Source: Streptomyces sp. GKU 895 | GTDB lineage: Bacteria > Actinomycetota > Actinomycetes > Streptomycetales > Streptomycetaceae | Assembly (NCBI GenBank): GCA_002027195.1 | Contig: MWJO01000039.1 | Coordinates: forward strand, 1 to 61,103 | Length of the DNA stretch: 61,103 bases | Direction of reading: 5' to 3' | Shown: positions 19,505 to 28,504 of the stretch, in pieces | Numbering within the stretch: position 1 is the first letter of the stretch | How the letters are laid out: each line of letters opens with the position of its first letter | The notes under the pieces: model-generated | What the model was told of the DNA's origin: nothing | Database searches by the model: none | What the model saw: the letters and a program-made list of their open reading frames with translations, nothing else | Made by a program: the position numbers and the translations under genes

Positions 19505-20154
19505 AGCCGGTACCCCGCCCGCTCGACCGTCTCGATCAGCGGCGGCTCCCCCAGCTTGCGCCGCAGCCGGCTCACCGTGACCTTCACGGTCTGGCTGAAG
19601 GGGTCGGCCGCCTCGTCCCAGGCCCGTTCGAGCAGTTCCTCCGCCGACACCACCCCGCCCTGCGCGGCCATGAGCAGCTCCAGCACGGCGAACTCCTTGG
19701 GGCTGAGCGGCAGTCGGGACCCGGCTCGGGTCGCCTCCCGGCGCGCCGGGTCGACCCGCAGCTCCCCGCGCACCAGCACGGGCGGCAACGCGGGCTGCGC
19801 GCGCCGGGCCAACGCCCGTATCCGCGCGACGAGTTCGGCGAAGGCGAACGGCTTCGCCAGATAGTCGTCGGCTCCGAGCCCGAGCCCGGCGACCCGGTCG
19901 GCCACGGTCCCCGACGCGGTGAGCATCAGCACCCGGGCCCGGGCGTCCCCGCGTGCCAGCGTCCGGCACACCCGGTCGCCGTGCACGCCGGGCAGATCGC
20001 GATCCAGTACGACGACGTCGTAGCCGTTGACCTCGGCGCGCTCCAGCGCCGTCGCCCCGTCGAGGGCGAGATCGACCGCCATGCCCTCCCGGCGCAGCCC
20101 GGACGCCACGGTCTCGGCGAGCTCTTCGTGGTCCTCGACCACCAGCACACGCAT
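19501..20154 (-). CDS. OmpR-family response regulator
   Basis: 217 residues. Receiver domain with E7-D8, phospho-acceptor D51 in VVVLDRDLPG, and the conserved Lys in YLAKPF. The C-terminal winged helix (about 125-217) reads LSPKEFAVLELLMAAQGGVV and SQTVKVTVSRLRRKL. It is first in an operon with the histidine kinase. The divergent 116 bp region to the secreted protein gene contains GGTTAC (20177-20182) and GTAACC (20212-20217), a possible inverted operator. Confidence 0.93.
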   Translation of the reverse strand: MRVLVVEDHEELAETVASGLRREGMAVDLALDGATALERAEVNGYDVVVLDRDLPGVHGDRVCRTLARGDARARVLMLTASGTVADRVAGLGLGADDYLAKPFAFAELVARIRALARRAQPALPPVLVRGELRVDPARREATRAGSRLPLSPKEFAVLELLMAAQGGVVSAEELLERAWDEAADPFSQTVKVTVSRLRRKLGEPPLIETVERAGYRL

Positions 20155-20270
20155 GCGGTCAGTGTGTCCGCGCCGGGGTTACACGGCGATAAGGACGGCC
20201 GTTCCCGTGCCGTAACCGCCCGGGCACTTGTGTTGACCCCGTCAGCACCACCACCCACGAGGAGGACCCC

Positions 20271-20768
20271 ATGCGTGCTCTGCCGACCCGGCCGCAGCGA
20301 CTCGCCCTCGGCATAGCCGTCCTGACGGCCGCCGCACTCGGCACGGTCAGCGCGTCGGCCGCCCAGTCGTCCGGTACGACATCCGCCGATGCCGAGCCTC
20401 CGAGGAGCGGCGCCGCCTTCGCGGTCGCCTACCACCCGACGGACAACGCCCCCGACGACGTCAACGAGGCCGACGACGACTTCGCCGCGTGCATGCGGGG
20501 CCAGGGCGAGCGGACCTTCCCCGGCTTCCATGCGACGACGGACGAGCAGGGCAGGGTGCGGCTGGAGGTGAAGTCGGGGGCGACGACGGACTTCGACCCG
20601 GCGTCGAAGTCGTACGAGAAAGCGCTGAAGACCTGCGCCCCGATCCTGAAGAAGGCCGGTATCACCTTCCCGGACCCGGCGGACCGGCCCCCGCTCCCGA
20701 TCCCGGCCAAGCCGGGAGAGCCGGGCGAGGGACTCCCGTCGCTGCACGAGCACACAGAGAAGGCGTAG
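20271..20768 (+). CDS. Small secreted protein, unknown function
   Basis: 165 residues with a clear signal peptide (about 1-31, LALGIAVLTAAALGTVSASA). The mature part contains DFAACMRGQGERTFPGFHAT and KTCAPILKKAGITFPDP, so two Cys could pair; this pattern recurs in uncharacterised actinobacterial exported proteins. ATG 20271 follows GAGGAGG. It is transcribed divergently from the two-component system and is its most likely local target, though nothing in the sequence proves this. A strong hairpin follows. Confidence 0.8.
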   Translation: MRALPTRPQRLALGIAVLTAAALGTVSASAAQSSGTTSADAEPPRSGAAFAVAYHPTDNAPDDVNEADDDFAACMRGQGERTFPGFHATTDEQGRVRLEVKSGATTDFDPASKSYEKALKTCAPILKKAGITFPDPADRPPLPIPAKPGEPGEGLPSLHEHTEKA

Positions 20769-20790
20769 GCCACGGAGGAGGGGGAACGGG

Positions 20791-20829
20791 GCGGCCCCCG
20801 GACGGAATTGATCTACGTCCGGGGGCCGC
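20791..20829. terminator. Bidirectional terminator hairpin
   Basis: Perfect 14 bp stem GCGGCCCCCGGACG / CGTCCGGGGGCCGC with an 11-base AT-rich loop, between the convergent secreted protein and aldehyde dehydrogenase genes. Confidence 0.85.
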
Positions 20830-20890
20830 AACGCCGCCAAGGGGTGTGGGGAACTGCGCGACCAGCCCCCGCTCACCCGCAGTCGGCCGA

Positions 20891-22330
20891 CTACGCGTCC
20901 AACGAAGTCATCACGTGCTTGATCCGCGTGTAGTCCTCGAACCCGTACCCCGACAGGTCCTTGCCGTACCCGGACTTCTTGAAGCCGCCGTGCGGCATCT
21001 CCGCGACCAGCGGGATGTGCGTGTTGATCCACACGCATCCGAAGTCCAGCTTCTTGGACATCCGCATCGCACGCCCGTGGTCCTTGGTCCACACGGACGA
21101 GGCCAGCGCGTACTCCACGCCGTTGGCCCACTCCACGGCCTGGTCCTCGTCGGAGAAGGACTGGACGGTGATGACCGGTCCGAAGACCTCGTTCTGGATG
21201 ATCTCGTCGTCCTGCTTCAGCCCGGACACGACCGTCGGCGCGTAGAAGTAGCCCTTCTCACCGACCTGGTGGCCGCCGGCCTCGACCTTGGCGTGGGCGG
21301 GCAGCCGCTCGATGAACCCGGAGACCTGCTTGAGCTGGTTGGGGTTGTTGAGGGGGCCGAAGAGCACGTCCTCGTCGTCCGGCTGGCCGGTCTTGGTGTC
21401 GGCGGCGGCCTTCGCGAGCGCCGCCACGAACTCGTCGTGGATGGAGGCCTGCACCAGCACGCGCGTGGCCGCCGTACAGTCCTGGCCCGCGTTGAAGAAG
21501 CCCGCCACGGAGATGTCCTCGACGGCCTTGGCGATGTCGGTGTCCTCGAAGACGACGACCGGCGCCTTGCCGCCCAGCTCCAGGTGGACCCGCTTGAGGT
21601 CCTTGGACGCGGACTCGGCGACGGACATGCCGGCGCGTACGGACCCGGTGATGGAGGCCATCGCGGGGATCGGGTGCTCGACCATGAGGCGGCCGGTGTC
21701 ACGGTCACCGGTCACGACGTTGAAGACGCCCTTGGGCAGGATCGACCCGATGATCTCGGCGATGAGGACGGTCGAGGCCGGGGTGGTGTCGGACGGCTTC
21801 AGCACGACCGTGTTGCCCGCGGCGAGCGCCGGCGCGAACTTCCACACGGCCATCATCATCGGGTAGTTCCACGGCGCGACCTGGGCGCAGACGCCGACCG
21901 GCTCGCGGCGGATGATGGAGGTCATCCCCTCCATGTACTCGCCGGCCGAGCGGCCCTCCAGCATTCGCGCGGCACCCGCGAAGAACCGGATCTGGTCCAC
22001 CATCGGCGGGATCTCCTCGGACCGCGTGAGCCCGATCGGCTTGCCGGTGTTCTCCACCTCGGCGGCGATGAGGTCCTCGGCCCGCTCCTCGAACGCGTCG
22101 GCGATCTTCAGGAGGGCCTTCTGGCGCTCGGCGGGGGTCGTGTCGCGCCAGGCGGGGAACGCGCGTGCGGCGGCCTCCATCGCGGCATCGACATCGGCCT
22201 GCCCGGACAGCGGCGCGGTCGCGTACGCCTCGCCCGTCGCGGGGTTGACCACCTCGGTGGTCCGTCCGTCGGCGGCGTCCCGGAACTCACCGTCGATGTA
22301 GTTGCGCAGACGACGCAGCTCGGTGCTCAC
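20891..22330 (-). CDS. Aldehyde dehydrogenase, probable gamma-aminobutyraldehyde dehydrogenase
   Basis: NAD-dependent aldehyde dehydrogenase of 479 aa. GTG 22330 is preceded by AGGAGG, which fixes the start; longer in-frame readings have no such site. Catalytic residues are present: N155 (APWNYP), E251 (LELGGK) and C285 (NAGQDCTAATR). It lies divergent to an Lrp regulator and next to a class III aminotransferase. That arrangement fits putrescine breakdown through 4-aminobutanal to GABA, and the family resembles PatD-type enzymes. Substrate is inferred from context. Confidence 0.88.
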   Translation of the reverse strand: MSTELRRLRNYIDGEFRDAADGRTTEVVNPATGEAYATAPLSGQADVDAAMEAAARAFPAWRDTTPAERQKALLKIADAFEERAEDLIAAEVENTGKPIGLTRSEEIPPMVDQIRFFAGAARMLEGRSAGEYMEGMTSIIRREPVGVCAQVAPWNYPMMMAVWKFAPALAAGNTVVLKPSDTTPASTVLIAEIIGSILPKGVFNVVTGDRDTGRLMVEHPIPAMASITGSVRAGMSVAESASKDLKRVHLELGGKAPVVVFEDTDIAKAVEDISVAGFFNAGQDCTAATRVLVQASIHDEFVAALAKAAADTKTGQPDDEDVLFGPLNNPNQLKQVSGFIERLPAHAKVEAGGHQVGEKGYFYAPTVVSGLKQDDEIIQNEVFGPVITVQSFSDEDQAVEWANGVEYALASSVWTKDHGRAMRMSKKLDFGCVWINTHIPLVAEMPHGGFKKSGYGKDLSGYGFEDYTRIKHVMTSLDA

Positions 22331-22425
22331 TGCCGGCCTCCTGTGTCGGGTCGAACTGTCCATTGGTTGAGACACCCACCCTAATCGGCTTGCCCACGTT
22401 TTCAACACCCCCGCTCGCGCCGATT

Positions 22426-22440
22426 CTGCGAAATCCGCAG
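22426..22440. promoter_or_regulatory. 15 bp inverted repeat, candidate Lrp operator
   Basis: CTGCGAAATCCGCAG is an exact 5-5-5 inverted repeat with an AT-rich centre, in the 170 bp divergent region between the aldehyde dehydrogenase and Lrp genes. Lrp/AsnC proteins typically bind 15 bp palindromes of this form. No binding data can be seen, so this is a candidate only. Confidence 0.35.
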
Positions 22441-22500
22441 GTCTCAGACACGTAAACAACGAATTTCATCGCTACGGCCTTGCGGAAGTGTCGATACGTC

Positions 22501-23024
22501 GTGCACAGTGAGCTGGTGGCCAGTCGAAGCACAGACCCCAGGGACTCACGGGTCGTCCGCGAGTCCAGGAACGGCACTCCCCATCTGGATGCCGTGTCCC
22601 TCGCCATCATCGAGCAGCTCCAGGAGGACGCCGCCGGCCGTACGCCGCGATCGGCAAGGCCGTCGGCCTGTCGGAGGCGGCCGTGCGCCAGCGCGTCCAG
22701 AAGCTGCTCGACCAGGGCGTGATGCAGATCGTCGCCGTCACGGACCCGCTCACCGTGGGCTTCCGCCGGCAGGCGATGGTCGGCATCCATGTCGAGGGCG
22801 ACGTCGAGTCCGTGGCCGACGCACTGACCTCCATGGCCGAGTGCGAGTACGTGGTGATGACCGCGGGCTCGTTCGACCTGATGGTGGAGATCGTCTGCGA
22901 GGACGACGACCACCTCCTTGAGGTCATCAACCGACGCATCCGCGCCATCCCCGGCGTGCGCTCCACCGAGAGCTTCGTTTACCTGAAGCTCAAGAAGCAG
23001 ACCTACATGTGGGGAACCCGATAA
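22501..23024 (+). pseudogene. Lrp/AsnC-family regulator, one-base frameshift
   Basis: From GTG 22501 the reading gives LDAVSLAIIEQLQED and then loses frame. One missing G near 22630 would restore GRRPYAAIGKAVGLSEAAVRQRVQKLL, a normal Lrp helix-turn-helix. The remaining ORF gives the RAM/AsnC ligand-binding domain (VGIHVEGDVESVADALTSM) to the stop at 23024. The repaired protein is about 174 aa with a 20-residue N-terminal extension. It sits between and probably controls the aldehyde dehydrogenase and aminotransferase genes. The aminotransferase GTG follows 21 bases after its stop. Confidence 0.85.
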
Positions 23025-23044
23025 CCCGTGAGGACCCGATAACC

Positions 23045-24407
23045 GTGAGCACCAAGGACCTCAGCCAGACCGCGTACGACCACCTGTGGATGCACTTCAC
23101 CCGCATGTCCTCGTACGAGAAGTCGCCCGTCCCCACCATCGTCCGGGGCGAGGGCACCCACATCTACGACGACAAGGGCAAGCGCTACCTGGACGGCCTC
23201 GCGGGCCTGTTCGTGGTCCAGGCCGGCCACGGCCGCACCGAGCTCGCCGAGACCGCCTTCAAGCAGGCGCAGGAGCTGGCGTTCTTCCCGGTGTGGTCCT
23301 ACGCCCACCCGAAGGCCGTGGAGCTGGCCGAGCGCCTCGCCCACCACGCCCCGGGCGACCTCAACAAGGTCTTCTTCACCACCGGTGGCGGCGAGGCGGT
23401 CGAGACCGCCTGGAAGCTGGCCAAGCAGTACTTCAAGCTGGTCGGCAAGCCCACCAAGTACAAGGTCATCTCCCGCGCGTCGCCTACCACGGCACCCCGC
23501 AGGGCGCCCTGTCGATCACCGGCCTGCCGGCCTGAAGGCGCCCTTCGAGCCGCTGGTCCCCGGCGCGCACAAGGTGCCGAACACCAACATCTACCGCGCC
23601 CCGATCCACGGCGACGACCCCGAGGCCTACGGCCGCTGGGCCGCCGACCAGATCGAGCAGCAGATCCTCTTCGAGGGCCCCGACACGGTCGCCGCGGTCT
23701 TCCTGGAGCCGGTCCAGAACGCGGGCGGCTGCTTCCCGCCCCCGCCCGGCTACTTCCAGCGCGTCCGCGAGATCTGCGACCAGTACGACGTCCTGCTGGT
23801 CTCGGACGAGGTCATCTGCGCCTTCGGCCGCCTCGGCACGATGTTCGCCTGCGACAAGTTCGACTACGTCCCGGACATGATCACCTGCGCCAAGGGCATG
23901 ACCTCGGGCTACTCCCCGATCGGCGCCTGCATCATCTCCGACCGCCTGGCCGAGCCGTTCTACAAGGGCGACAACACCTTCCTGCACGGCTACACCTTCG
24001 GCGGCCACCCGGTCTCCGCGGCCGTCGGCCTCGCCAACCTCGACCTGTTCGAGCGCGAGAACCTCAACCAGCACGTCCTCGACAACGAGGGCGCGTTCCG
24101 CTCGACCCTGGAGAAGCTGCACGACCTGCCGATCGTCGGCGACGTCCGCGGCAACGGCTTCTTCTACGGCATCGAGCTGGTGAAGGACAAGGCCACCAAG
24201 GAGTCCTTCAACGACGAGGAGACCGAGCGCGTGCTCTACGGCTTCCTGTCGAAGGCCCTGTTCGACAACGGCCTGTACTGCCGCGCCGACGACCGCGGTG
24301 ACCCGGTCGTCCAGCTCGCCCCGCCGCTGATCTCCAACCAGGAGACCTTCGACGAGATCGAGCAGATCCTGCGCGCCACGCTCACCGAGGCGTGGACCAA
24401 GCTGTAA
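23045..24407 (+). pseudogene. Class III aminotransferase (polyamine/GABA type), two frameshifts
   Basis: PLP-dependent omega-aminotransferase of about 454 aa if repaired. GTG 23045 is used, with GAGG eleven bases upstream. The N-terminal half reads HLWMHFTRMSSYEKSPVPTI to VISRA. One missing G near 23479 restores VAYHGTPQGALSITGLPA. One missing C near 23532, which otherwise creates a TGA, restores LKAPFEPLVPGAHKVPNTN. The PLP aspartate is in LLVSDEVICAFGR and the catalytic Lys in TCAKGMTSGYSP. With the aldehyde dehydrogenase it would convert putrescine or a similar diamine to an amino acid. Two simple homopolymer losses argue for sequence error. Confidence 0.85.
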
Positions 24408-24422
24408 AGCCATCCGGCCGCG

Positions 24423-24465
24423 GCCCGGGGTGCACCCGTCCGAGTGACAAGGGTGCACCCCGGGC
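24423..24465 (+). terminator. Terminator hairpin after the aminotransferase
   Basis: Perfect 15 bp stem GCCCGGGGTGCACCC / GGGTGCACCCCGGGC with a 13-base loop, 16 bases after the stop codon. Confidence 0.88.
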
Positions 24466-24589
24466 GCGTGCTGTCCGGGGTTTCCGCACCCGCTCCCTAG
24501 CGTGCCTGGTAACCGATCGGCCCTGTCTTCGTTCCCCCGCTCGGGGGATCAACGGCAGGGAAAACGGATCAGATACGAGGTGTACGCCC

Positions 24590-25339
24590 ATGGAGGCCCC
24601 GCCCGACAACGACGTGCTCTGGGCCCGCGCCCTGCACTTCACGCACCCCGACGGCTCGCCCGCGCTCGGCGGCGTCTCGCTCGGCGTCCGCGAGGGCGAG
24701 ATCCTCGCCGTGAGCGGCCCGCGCGGCAGCGGCAAGACGACGCTGCTCAGCTGCCTGTCGGGGCTGGTCCCGGCGCAGCGCGGCGAGGTCTGGTTCAACA
24801 GCGTGCCCGTGCACACGATGGGTCCGATGACCCGTGAGCGGCTGCGCCGCGACCGCTTCGGCTGGATCGACCCGGCCCCGGTCCTGGTCCCCGAGCTCAA
24901 CGTCTGGGAGAACGCCGCCCTCCCCCTGATGCTGCGCGGCACCAGCCGCCGCCGGGCCAAGGTGGCCGCGCTGGAGTGGCTGGAGCGCCTCGACATCGGC
25001 GACAGATCCCGCAACCGCCCCCACGAACTGACCCAGCCGGAACGCCAGCGCGCCTGCATCGCCAGGGCTCTGGCCCCCGCCCCGACGGTCCTGTTCGCGG
25101 ACGAACCGACGGCCCCCCTCCACCGCGCGGACCGCGCCCACGTCCTGCGCACCCTCACCACCGCGGCCCGCTCGCACGGCATCACGGTGGTCCTGGCGAC
25201 CCATGACGCGGAGACGGCGGCGCTCGCCGACCGCACGGTCTCGCTGCTGGACGGCCGCCGGGTGAACACGGTCCACCTTCCCCCGGTCCAGGAAACGCAA
25301 CCGGCAGGCCAGGGGGCCGCGTGCTCGCTCTCCGTCTGA
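24590..25339 (+). CDS. ABC transporter ATP-binding protein with degenerate signature
   Basis: 249 residues of the LolD/MacB-like export type. Walker A is GPRGSGKTT (43-51), Walker B is VLFADEPTAP, and the H-loop is LATHD. The expected LSGGQ signature is replaced by LTQPERQRA, and the D-loop that usually reads LDxxT is APLHRAD. ATG 24590 has ACGAGG upstream. The 3' end overlaps the permease start by 19 bp. ATP hydrolysis may be weakened, or the partner may differ from classical exporters. The transported substrate is unknown. Confidence 0.82.
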   Translation: MEAPPDNDVLWARALHFTHPDGSPALGGVSLGVREGEILAVSGPRGSGKTTLLSCLSGLVPAQRGEVWFNSVPVHTMGPMTRERLRRDRFGWIDPAPVLVPELNVWENAALPLMLRGTSRRRAKVAALEWLERLDIGDRSRNRPHELTQPERQRACIARALAPAPTVLFADEPTAPLHRADRAHVLRTLTTAARSHGITVVLATHDAETAALADRTVSLLDGRRVNTVHLPPVQETQPAGQGAACSLSV

Positions 25340-26750
25340 CCCGCGGCGCCCACCCGGCCGTCCACCTCCGCCGCCTGCTGGTCGCGACCGCCGCGGCGGG
25401 CACAGGCTTCCTCCTCCTCTGCACCCTCGGCTACGCGATGGCCCACCAGGACGACCCACGAGGCTCCCTCCTCCGCCTGGCCTGGTGCCTGACCCCGCTG
25501 GCCACCACGGTCTACTTCGCCCTCGCCGTGGCCCGCACCGACCCCGGCACCCGCCCCCGCCCCGGCCTGGCGGCGATCGGCCTGGGCCCGGCCCGCCTGA
25601 TGGCCGTCTCGGCGGCGACGACAGCCCTGTCCTGCCTCCTGGGCTCGATGGTGGCCCTCCTCTTCTTCCTCCACCTCCGAGGCGACCTGACGGGCATGCC
25701 CTTCGACGGCGCAGGAGCGGACTTCCTGGCCCCGGAGCGGCCCCTGCCGTTGCCGGCGGCCCTGACCCTGCTGGGCCTGGTCCCGACCCTCGCATCCGTG
25801 ACGGTGGCCTTGGCGATGCGCCCGAGGGACGACCGACCGAAGGGGACGGGGAGGTCGTACGGGAGGTTCGGCGCACGGGGAGCGGCGGCGGCCCGGGAGA
25901 CGTTCGGCGCCTACGGCCGCTTCGGCGCACACCTTCACCGCCCGCCGTCTGCGGGCAGTGACGCCCCGCCGTCTGCCGGCAGTCGTGCCGCGCCGTCTGC
26001 GGGCAGTCGTGCCGCTGGGGCGGCACGGGTGGGCGCTGGGGGTCCCCCCTCTGGGGGAGGCACCCCGCAGGCGCGGGCAAGCGAGACGCCCCCTACAGCA
26101 ACCCCCACGACGGAAAGCCAACTCGCCACCCTCCCCCCACCCCCTCAAGAGGCACCAAAGGGCCTCCCCTGGGGCATCGCAGTACTGGCCGCCGGCCTGG
26201 CCGTAGAGGCATACGCAGGCAAGCAACACACCACCCCCTCCCAGGCGGCCTCACCGGCGCAGCCCCCGCCACACTCATCGGCTGGCTCCTCACCGCAGTC
26301 GGCCTCGCGCTGGCCGGCCCCGGCCTCACCCACCTCTGCGGCCGCCTCCTCCAGTCCGCCCACCCCGGCGCCCTCCGCCTCCTCGCCGGCCGCGTCCTCA
26401 TGGCGGAAGCCACCCGCATCGGCCGCCCCCTCGGCGTGGTCTGCGCGGTCGCCTCCGGCACGTACGCCATGACGACGCTCCACGACACGGCGGCGACCAC
26501 CCCGGAGATCGGCCCCCTCACCACCCTCGGCCTGCTCCTGGTCACCGGCTGCACCCTCGCCACCCTCGCCACCGCGGCCGTGGAGGCGAAGCACGCCCGC
26601 GCCGACACCACCGCCGCTCTCCTGCGCCTCGGCGCCCCCACGACGATGCTCCGCAGCGCGGCCGCGTTGCGCGCGGGCGCGGTCCTGGCCCTGTTCGGCC
26701 CGCTCACCCTGATCGTGGCGGAGCTGGCGGCACTCCCCCTCACGCGCTGA
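25321..26750 (+). pseudogene. ABC transporter permease (FtsX-like), frameshifted and carrying a repeat insertion
   Basis: From GTG 25321 the first part has helices at about 18-40 (LLVATAAAGTGFLLLCTLGY), 55-75, 95-120 and 135-155. A low-complexity stretch of about 80 residues follows, made of 24 bp tandem repeats and a dispersed Streptomyces-type repeat (25944-26090). The frame is lost near 26240; one missing base restores GGLTGAAPATLIGWLLTAVG and a helical second half ending AELAALPLTR at 26750. The repaired protein has a duplicated helix layout as in FtsX-type permeases. It pairs with the upstream ATPase. Codon bias is strong in both parts. Confidence 0.7.
25944..26090 (+). repeat. 24 bp triple repeat plus dispersed Streptomyces-type repeat inside a gene
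   Basis: Units start at 25944, 25968 and 25992, exactly 24 bp apart, and encode PSAGS-containing octapeptides. The third unit continues into a GC-rich element (GGGCAGTCGTGCCGCTGGGG) that occurs again at 41331-41350 and is followed in both places by GGGTGGGCGC and CACCCCGCA. This copy also contains a GGGGGTCCCCCC palindrome block. The DNA lies in frame within the permease gene. Confidence 0.75.
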
Positions 26751-26860
26751 GGAACTCGGCTGAAAAAACTCGTACGAAAAGATCTCCGGGCGCCGATGAG
26801 TTCCTGATCCGCCCCCGGTCTACCCACCGAACAGCACACACCCCGATGGGAGAGACCACG

Positions 26861-27280
26861 ATGACCGCGAAGCCCTACCAGCAGATGATCTTCGTCAACC
26901 TGCCGGTGAACGACCTCGAAGCGTCCAAGAAGTTCTTCACGTCGCTCGGCTACACCCTCAACGAGCAGTTCAGCGACGACAACGCGGCCTCCGTGGTGAT
27001 CAGCGACACGATCGTCGCGATGATGCTGACGAAGCCCTTCTACTCCACGTTCACCGACAAGGAGATCGCGGACGCCACGAAGACCAGCGAGGTGGCGATC
27101 TGTCTGAGCGCCGAGAGCCGCGCCGCGGTGGACGAGATGATCGACAAGGCCGTCGCCGCCGGCGGCACCGCCTCGGACAAGGTCCAGGACCTCGGCTTCA
27201 TGTACGGCCGCGGATTCGACGACCTCGACGGGCACTCCTGGGAGATCGTGTGGATGGACCCGGCCGCGGTCCAGGGCTGA
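26861..27280 (+). CDS. VOC / glyoxalase-bleomycin resistance family protein
   Basis: 139 residues with the paired beta-alpha-beta-beta-beta layout of the vicinal oxygen chelate superfamily: MIFVNLPVNDLEASKKFFTS at the start and DLDGHSWEIVWMDP at the end, which carries the terminal metal-ligand Glu in the usual HxWE form. ATG 26861 is preferred over the ATG at 26846 because GGGAGA lies seven bases upstream. Relatives include YjdN/PhnB-like and dioxygenase-like proteins; a specific reaction cannot be assigned. It stands alone between the permease and LOG genes. Confidence 0.85.
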   Translation: MTAKPYQQMIFVNLPVNDLEASKKFFTSLGYTLNEQFSDDNAASVVISDTIVAMMLTKPFYSTFTDKEIADATKTSEVAICLSAESRAAVDEMIDKAVAAGGTASDKVQDLGFMYGRGFDDLDGHSWEIVWMDPAAVQG

Positions 27281-27316
27281 ACCACCCTTTTCGAACGCCG
27301 TGTCTAGCATGGGCGG

Positions 27317-28438
27317 GTGCAGACGATGCCCGCCCATGCGGCCCACCACGACGACCGTGAGATCGAGACCCTCGACGACTTCGACGCGACGGTCTCGGCC
27401 CGCGGCACCCTCGCCGGTTTCCGTGTCCAGGCCGTCGATCTGACGGACCGCACAAGGCAGTTGCTCGCCACGGACACCACGGGCGCGGTCTTCCTCGGCT
27501 GCCCCATGCGGGAGGACGCGGCGGCCAAGGTCCGCGCGGACGGAGCGATGGTCTTCCCGCCCGTCCCGAACCTGCCGTTCAACCCGTACCGCGGTCTGCT
27601 CTACTCCCCCGACGAGTTGTTCGACGGCCTCGCCAAGGGATACGAGGAGACGCCGGACGCCCGCGCGTACGCCTGGTTCCAGCGGACCAAGGCGGACGGC
27701 GACATATTCGCCTCGATGCTCCGCTCGATCCACGACGACGCCGTCTCCGACGCCCTCGACGAACTCCTGCGCGGGACACGGGTGGTGGGCGTCATGGGCG
27801 GTCACGCGATGGCCCGGGGCACTCAGGCGTACGCCGGTGCCGCCCGGCTCGGCCGGGAGCTGACCCGGTCCGGCCTCACCGTCGCCACCGGCGGCGGCCC
27901 CGGCGCGATGGAGGCGGCGAACCTCGGCGCGTACGCCGCCCCGTACGACGACGACATGCTCACCGAGGCGCTCCGACTCCTCGCCGAGGCACCCGGGTTC
28001 ACCCCGTCGATCACCGACTGGGCCGCCGCCGCCTTCGAAGTGCGGGCGCGCTGGCCGAAGGGCGGTACGTCCGTCGGCATCCCGACCTGGTTCTACGGCC
28101 ACGAGCCGCCGAACCCGTTCGCGTCGCACATCGCCAAGTACTTCGCCAACGCCACCCGCGAGGACGGCCTGCTGGCCCGCTCGAACGCGGGCGTCGTGTT
28201 CCTGCCGGGCGCCGCCGGGACCGTACAGGAGATCTTCGACAACGCGACGCCCAACTACTACGAGTCACGCGGGGAACCGACGCCGATGGTGCTCGTCGAC
28301 CGGGCGCACTGGACCGAGCGGCTGCCGGCCTGGCCCCTGCTGACGGCACTTGCGCGGGAACGCTCGATGGAGTCGCGAATCGCCCTGGTTGACCGAATCG
28401 AGGAGGCTCCGGCGGCGTTGAAACGTCTCGCTGGTTAA
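27317..28438 (+). CDS. LOG-family protein (TIGR00730-like Rossmann fold)
   Basis: 373 residues from GTG 27317. The LOG/lysine-decarboxylase-like motifs are visible: GVMGGHAMARG, ATGGGPGAMEAANLGA (PGGGxGTxxE partner region), and LPGAAGTVQEIFDNA, where the usual PGGxGT reads PGAAGT. Small LOG proteins release free cytokinins from nucleotide forms. This one is about twice their length, with an extra N-terminal domain, as in other actinobacterial long forms of unknown substrate. There is no signal peptide. Confidence 0.82.
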   Translation: MQTMPAHAAHHDDREIETLDDFDATVSARGTLAGFRVQAVDLTDRTRQLLATDTTGAVFLGCPMREDAAAKVRADGAMVFPPVPNLPFNPYRGLLYSPDELFDGLAKGYEETPDARAYAWFQRTKADGDIFASMLRSIHDDAVSDALDELLRGTRVVGVMGGHAMARGTQAYAGAARLGRELTRSGLTVATGGGPGAMEAANLGAYAAPYDDDMLTEALRLLAEAPGFTPSITDWAAAAFEVRARWPKGGTSVGIPTWFYGHEPPNPFASHIAKYFANATREDGLLARSNAGVVFLPGAAGTVQEIFDNATPNYYESRGEPTPMVLVDRAHWTERLPAWPLLTALARERSMESRIALVDRIEEAPAALKRLAG

Positions 28439-28476
28439 TAAGCAGGTAAAGCCAACGTCCTGGATGCGCTTACACG

Positions 28477-28504
28477 TTGACACTACTTACGCCACACTTA
28501 TAAA
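28477..28504 (+). promoter_or_regulatory. Near-consensus vegetative promoter of the LAETG protein gene
   Basis: TTGACA, 16 bases, then TATAAA: a full -35 match and five of six at -10. It lies about 96 bases upstream of GTG 28600. Such a close match to the principal sigma factor consensus is rare in this genome and predicts strong constitutive expression. Confidence 0.75.

Noticed and set aside
20489..22384. Long plus-strand frame opposite the aldehyde dehydrogenase
   Set aside because: Its composition (VLDLVVLLQPGHD-type) is typical of an antisense shadow. The minus strand has complete catalytic motifs.
24423..24465. The 15 bp perfect inverted repeat as a regulator operator or attachment site
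   Set aside because: Its position just after a stop codon and its stem-loop shape fit a terminator.
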